64,000 nt of DNA from Strigamia acuminata (taxonomy: Eukaryota; Arthropoda; Chilopoda; Geophilomorpha; Linotaeniidae): assembly GCA_949358305.1 (NCBI GenBank), contig OX442314.1:50538581-50602580 (forward strand). The letters run 5' to 3'. How positions within the stretch are numbered: the stretch's first letter is position 1; every line of letters starts with the position of its first letter. Under the pieces are notes generated by a model, which was given only the letters and a program-made list of their open reading frames with translations, had not been told where the DNA came from and made no database searches. Positions 61,406 through 64,000 of this stretch are shown in pieces. Made by a program: the position numbers and the translations under genes.

Positions 61406-62923
61406 TTATTCCTTCTTTTCGACGTCAGTCGAATTTTTCTCTTCCTTTTTCTCGACTTCGGCAGAAGTCAGGAAATCGGACTCTTCAGTTGCCTCTGTCG
61501 AGACGGCGGAAAACACAGCTTCCTCCGGTGCTTCAATCTCTTCCGGACTCGGAGGCGGAAACGGCATGTCTTCGAGACGCTCGGCCACGAAATCGATGAC
61601 GGAAAGCAACTCCTCGACGTCTTCAAACTGGGCGTCGTCCGACGTTTCAGATTTGGACGCTGGAAGGGCGCTCGACACGTCGGTCACTGCCGTTGGAGGA
61701 TCCTCCACGGGTTTAGACGACTTTTCGACTGCCATCCGGAGCTTACGAGCTCGCCCTCGTGCCAAGATGTTGGTTCGCTGAACCTTGGCAATTTCCTTGG
61801 CTCGGTCGAGCGTGAGGCAGCCTCGACCACGTGACATCGTTCTCGGTCGAACGAATTCTTCCTGCACCTCGCTTCCGACGCTTTCAGTGGCCTGGACAGT
61901 TTCAGTAGAAACTTCGGAGTCCTCGGACGGCGGTGGCAATTGTCGAAGGAGTTCGACTCTTACACCGGCGTTGGCTTCAGCGCGGGTCCAGGTGAGGAAA
62001 CGTGGGTCGATGTAAACCGCTTCGCCACGGCTGTTCAAAAACAGTCGACACTTTGGGCAGTGAGCCCAACATCGCTTCTCGTTAGGCTTAATGCCTTTCA
62101 CTACGTGGGGCTGAACCTCCTTCCTCCACGGCTCCAAACGCGGTCGCGTTTTCCTTCCACGACAATTTGGACAACGCATCAATGAAGACCCTGCGGATGC
62201 ACCGCAGCACCACCCGCAGCCGACGCAGAACGGGCAGATCGTCTCTGTTGCCTGGTCCGTTACGATGTTATCGTGTGGAATTCCTGCGGCCATGTCACGC
62301 TCGCACTGTTCTTTGCGTAGGCGGGCCTTCTCATCCTTCTTTCTTGCCTTATTGGCCGCTCGGTACTCGCGGTTGCGAGAAACAGGCTCCGAAAAACGTA
62401 AAGCGCCCGGCGGCGGATCATTCCATCCGTATTCTGATGCCGAAGATTCAGCACCGGCAGGGAGACGCACATCAGTCGTTGATTGTCCTGCCACAGTCGG
62501 TGCAGTCGCATTCGACGTGTTGGCGACGGTAGGTGCCACGCTTGCAGTTGGCGGCCGAAATTCTGGTGAATGCGGGGCCAATGGGACGTTGATAACGTTC
62601 GCGGGCGGATGTACCACCTGGGCCAACGGGGCCAATTGCGCCGACTCATAAACGGTTGGCTGTGCAGATGTGGACGAGGCCTGCAGCATCGAATTCAAAT
62701 CGAGCGGAAGTCCGTCCGGATGGACGCTCAGCCAATTTAGCGTTGCCAATTGCAGCGGCGTCAGGGCATACATGGAGGCTGGTGCCGTTGGTATCGGTTG
62801 GGCCCTCAAATATGCACGTTCAGCCGAACGGCGTTGCTCGTCACTAGACGAGGTGGACGAGCTGGAACTTTCATGACGGTGACGTCGATGACTCCGTTTT
62901 GAACGGTGTTTACCACCTCCCAT
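61406..62923 (-). CDS. Element 3 third ORF, Cys-rich zinc-ribbon protein
   Basis: ATG at 62923 directly follows the acceptor TTATTTGCGTCTGCAG, as in element 1. The product is 505 residues. It has a basic His/Arg/Ser-rich start (SKRSHRRHRHESSSSS), an Ala/Pro/Thr-rich middle, and a Cys-rich core: CPFCVGCGWCCG, then MRCPNCRGRK and later CPKCRLF. The C-x2-C...C-x2-C spacing with GxGW resembles a DnaJ-type zinc ribbon. An acidic C-terminus follows. The start and Cys core match nothing in the third ORFs of elements 1 and 2, but the ribbon is shared with the exon at 57516-57904. No signal peptide or membrane segment. Zinc or RNA binding is inferred. Confidence 0.75.
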   Translation of the reverse strand: MGGGKHRSKRSHRRHRHESSSSSTSSSDEQRRSAERAYLRAQPIPTAPASMYALTPLQLATLNWLSVHPDGLPLDLNSMLQASSTSAQPTVYESAQLAPLAQVVHPPANVINVPLAPHSPEFRPPTASVAPTVANTSNATAPTVAGQSTTDVRLPAGAESSASEYGWNDPPPGALRFSEPVSRNREYRAANKARKKDEKARLRKEQCERDMAAGIPHDNIVTDQATETICPFCVGCGWCCGASAGSSLMRCPNCRGRKTRPRLEPWRKEVQPHVVKGIKPNEKRCWAHCPKCRLFLNSRGEAVYIDPRFLTWTRAEANAGVRVELLRQLPPPSEDSEVSTETVQATESVGSEVQEEFVRPRTMSRGRGCLTLDRAKEIAKVQRTNILARGRARKLRMAVEKSSKPVEDPPTAVTDVSSALPASKSETSDDAQFEDVEELLSVIDFVAERLEDMPFPPPSPEEIEAPEEAVFSAVSTEATEESDFLTSAEVEKKEEKNSTDVEKKE

Positions 62924-64000
62924 CTGCAGACGCAAATAAATTATTTTATTAAAAATAATTCCACTCTAAATAGTCATTCCTTGAGTCCAAAGAATTAAAA
63001 CGTATTGTTCGCAACGAAAATACACAACTCGAGTTATTTATAACCCTTAACACGTGACACTAATGAGTCACATTCCCCTTGTGTTTATGACACGAGAATG
63101 GACTCGTCGACAGAGATTTTCATCGAAAATCGCAACTTGTTGATTTTTTCAAAAGAAAAATTCCTGTAGTTTCTATAAACTATTTAATCCAACTTTCGAG
63201 TATCCAAAATAACTTTCGTATTAATTAATTAACACTTAGTCTAATAAATATCTTACATCGAAAATTCATCGCCAAATAATTTATGCAAGCCTCGACCGCG
63301 ACTTGATTTAAATAATTAGTGCCTACATACTTAAATCTTAATAATTCATTATTAATTTTTAACCCAACTATTCGACTGAATAGCTAAACTTCCAGAGTGA
63401 TTTAATGCCGATTCACGCTTATAATACTCGTGAATTTTATCGGGACGCCGATATTTCAATTGTTGCGAACAATTTTCTAATTCTTTGGTCAAAGAATAAT
63501 AACGAAAACTACTTACGATTGAAAGCTAGTTTTCCTTGTTTGAAGTTGGCTAAATGAATTAGCGTTGAAATTTCCGGTTTGAAAAGTGAAGAGGAGACGA
63601 AGGGACGAAGTCACTTATATCCACGTGTGTTACGAAGTGTTTGTGTGCAATGAACCCTGGGAATTTATTCCCTATTAATTTCGGGTTCGAGGTTTAATCA
63701 CACCTCGTAATTCTCGTGTCCTCGTGGAGAGGCGAGATCATCACTTTTCCAAGTAATTTCTCGTATTTTAGCTAAAATACAGATAAATCTGACCAAACAA
63801 TAAAATATTCCATCGAATATTTTAACTTATCGCAACAAATTCATATTTTAATATAAATTTCGATACTCTTCAAAGTGTCCCCCGGTGTTGAGATTATGAA
63901 TCACTACACCTGTTAGACATGTAAATAATTACAGTCTCCCAGTTTTGAATAAAACTTATCAATTCCAACAAAACTTTGAGGCTTTGCCATGTTGTTGGTA
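62924..64000 (-). other. Element 3 upstream spacer, to window end
   Basis: Position equals the pol-to-ORF3 spacer of element 1. AT-rich, no ORF, no pol sequence reached before the window ends. The pyrimidine tract and CAG acceptor lie at its left end (62924-62940). The last ~100 bases (CACTACACCTGTTAGACAT...) show nothing clear. Confidence 0.5.

Overview
The window is invertebrate nuclear DNA, probably arthropod or a similar small-intron animal. It carries GT-AG introns of about 60-80 bases, an intron-split DEG/ENaC ion-channel gene, and dense nested transposable elements. No bacterial-style operon, rRNA, tRNA or CRISPR array was recognised.

Layout. 1-8091 is a graveyard of repeats: a ~270 bp direct duplicate, a Helitron scrap, broken reverse transcriptase and integrase pieces, and two TA-flanked MITEs. 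8092-21587 is a complete, apparently intact Ty3/gypsy-class LTR element of 13.5 kb on the minus strand (element 1), with 1020-bp LTRs that look identical, a TGTT target duplication, gag, pol and a long third ORF. 21588-25719 holds old repeats and a Helitron N-terminal pseudogene. 25720 to about 41690 is a decayed relative on the minus strand (element 2), 5'-truncated and broken by a TTAA-flanked 6.36-kb insertion (32238-38594) full of GC-rich satellite and inverted repeats. 42306-48298 (minus) is the only convincing host gene: a DEG/ENaC channel in which one exon runs from TM2 of one subunit into TM1 of the next. 48.4-56.5 kb is mixed repeats, foldback elements and a solo LTR. 56.5-64 kb holds the 3' parts of one or two more minus-strand LTR elements, with zinc-ribbon third ORFs, and a broken Mutator-like transposase start.

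How the retroelement genes work together. In both elements 1 and 2, gag ends just after a canonical A-AAA-AAC slippery heptamer and pol is open in the -1 frame from that point, so Gag-Pol should be made by -1 frameshifting. The third ORF begins exactly at a 3' splice acceptor in three elements, and in element 2 it has no ATG near that boundary, which points to expression from a spliced subgenomic RNA. The third ORFs show no Env features. They form at least two unrelated-looking types: a proline-rich protein with a conserved C-terminal domain (elements 1 and 2), and a Cys-rich zinc-ribbon protein (element 3 and the 57.5-kb exon). This spliced, non-Env third ORF and the concatenated DEG/ENaC gene are the two signals most worth following.
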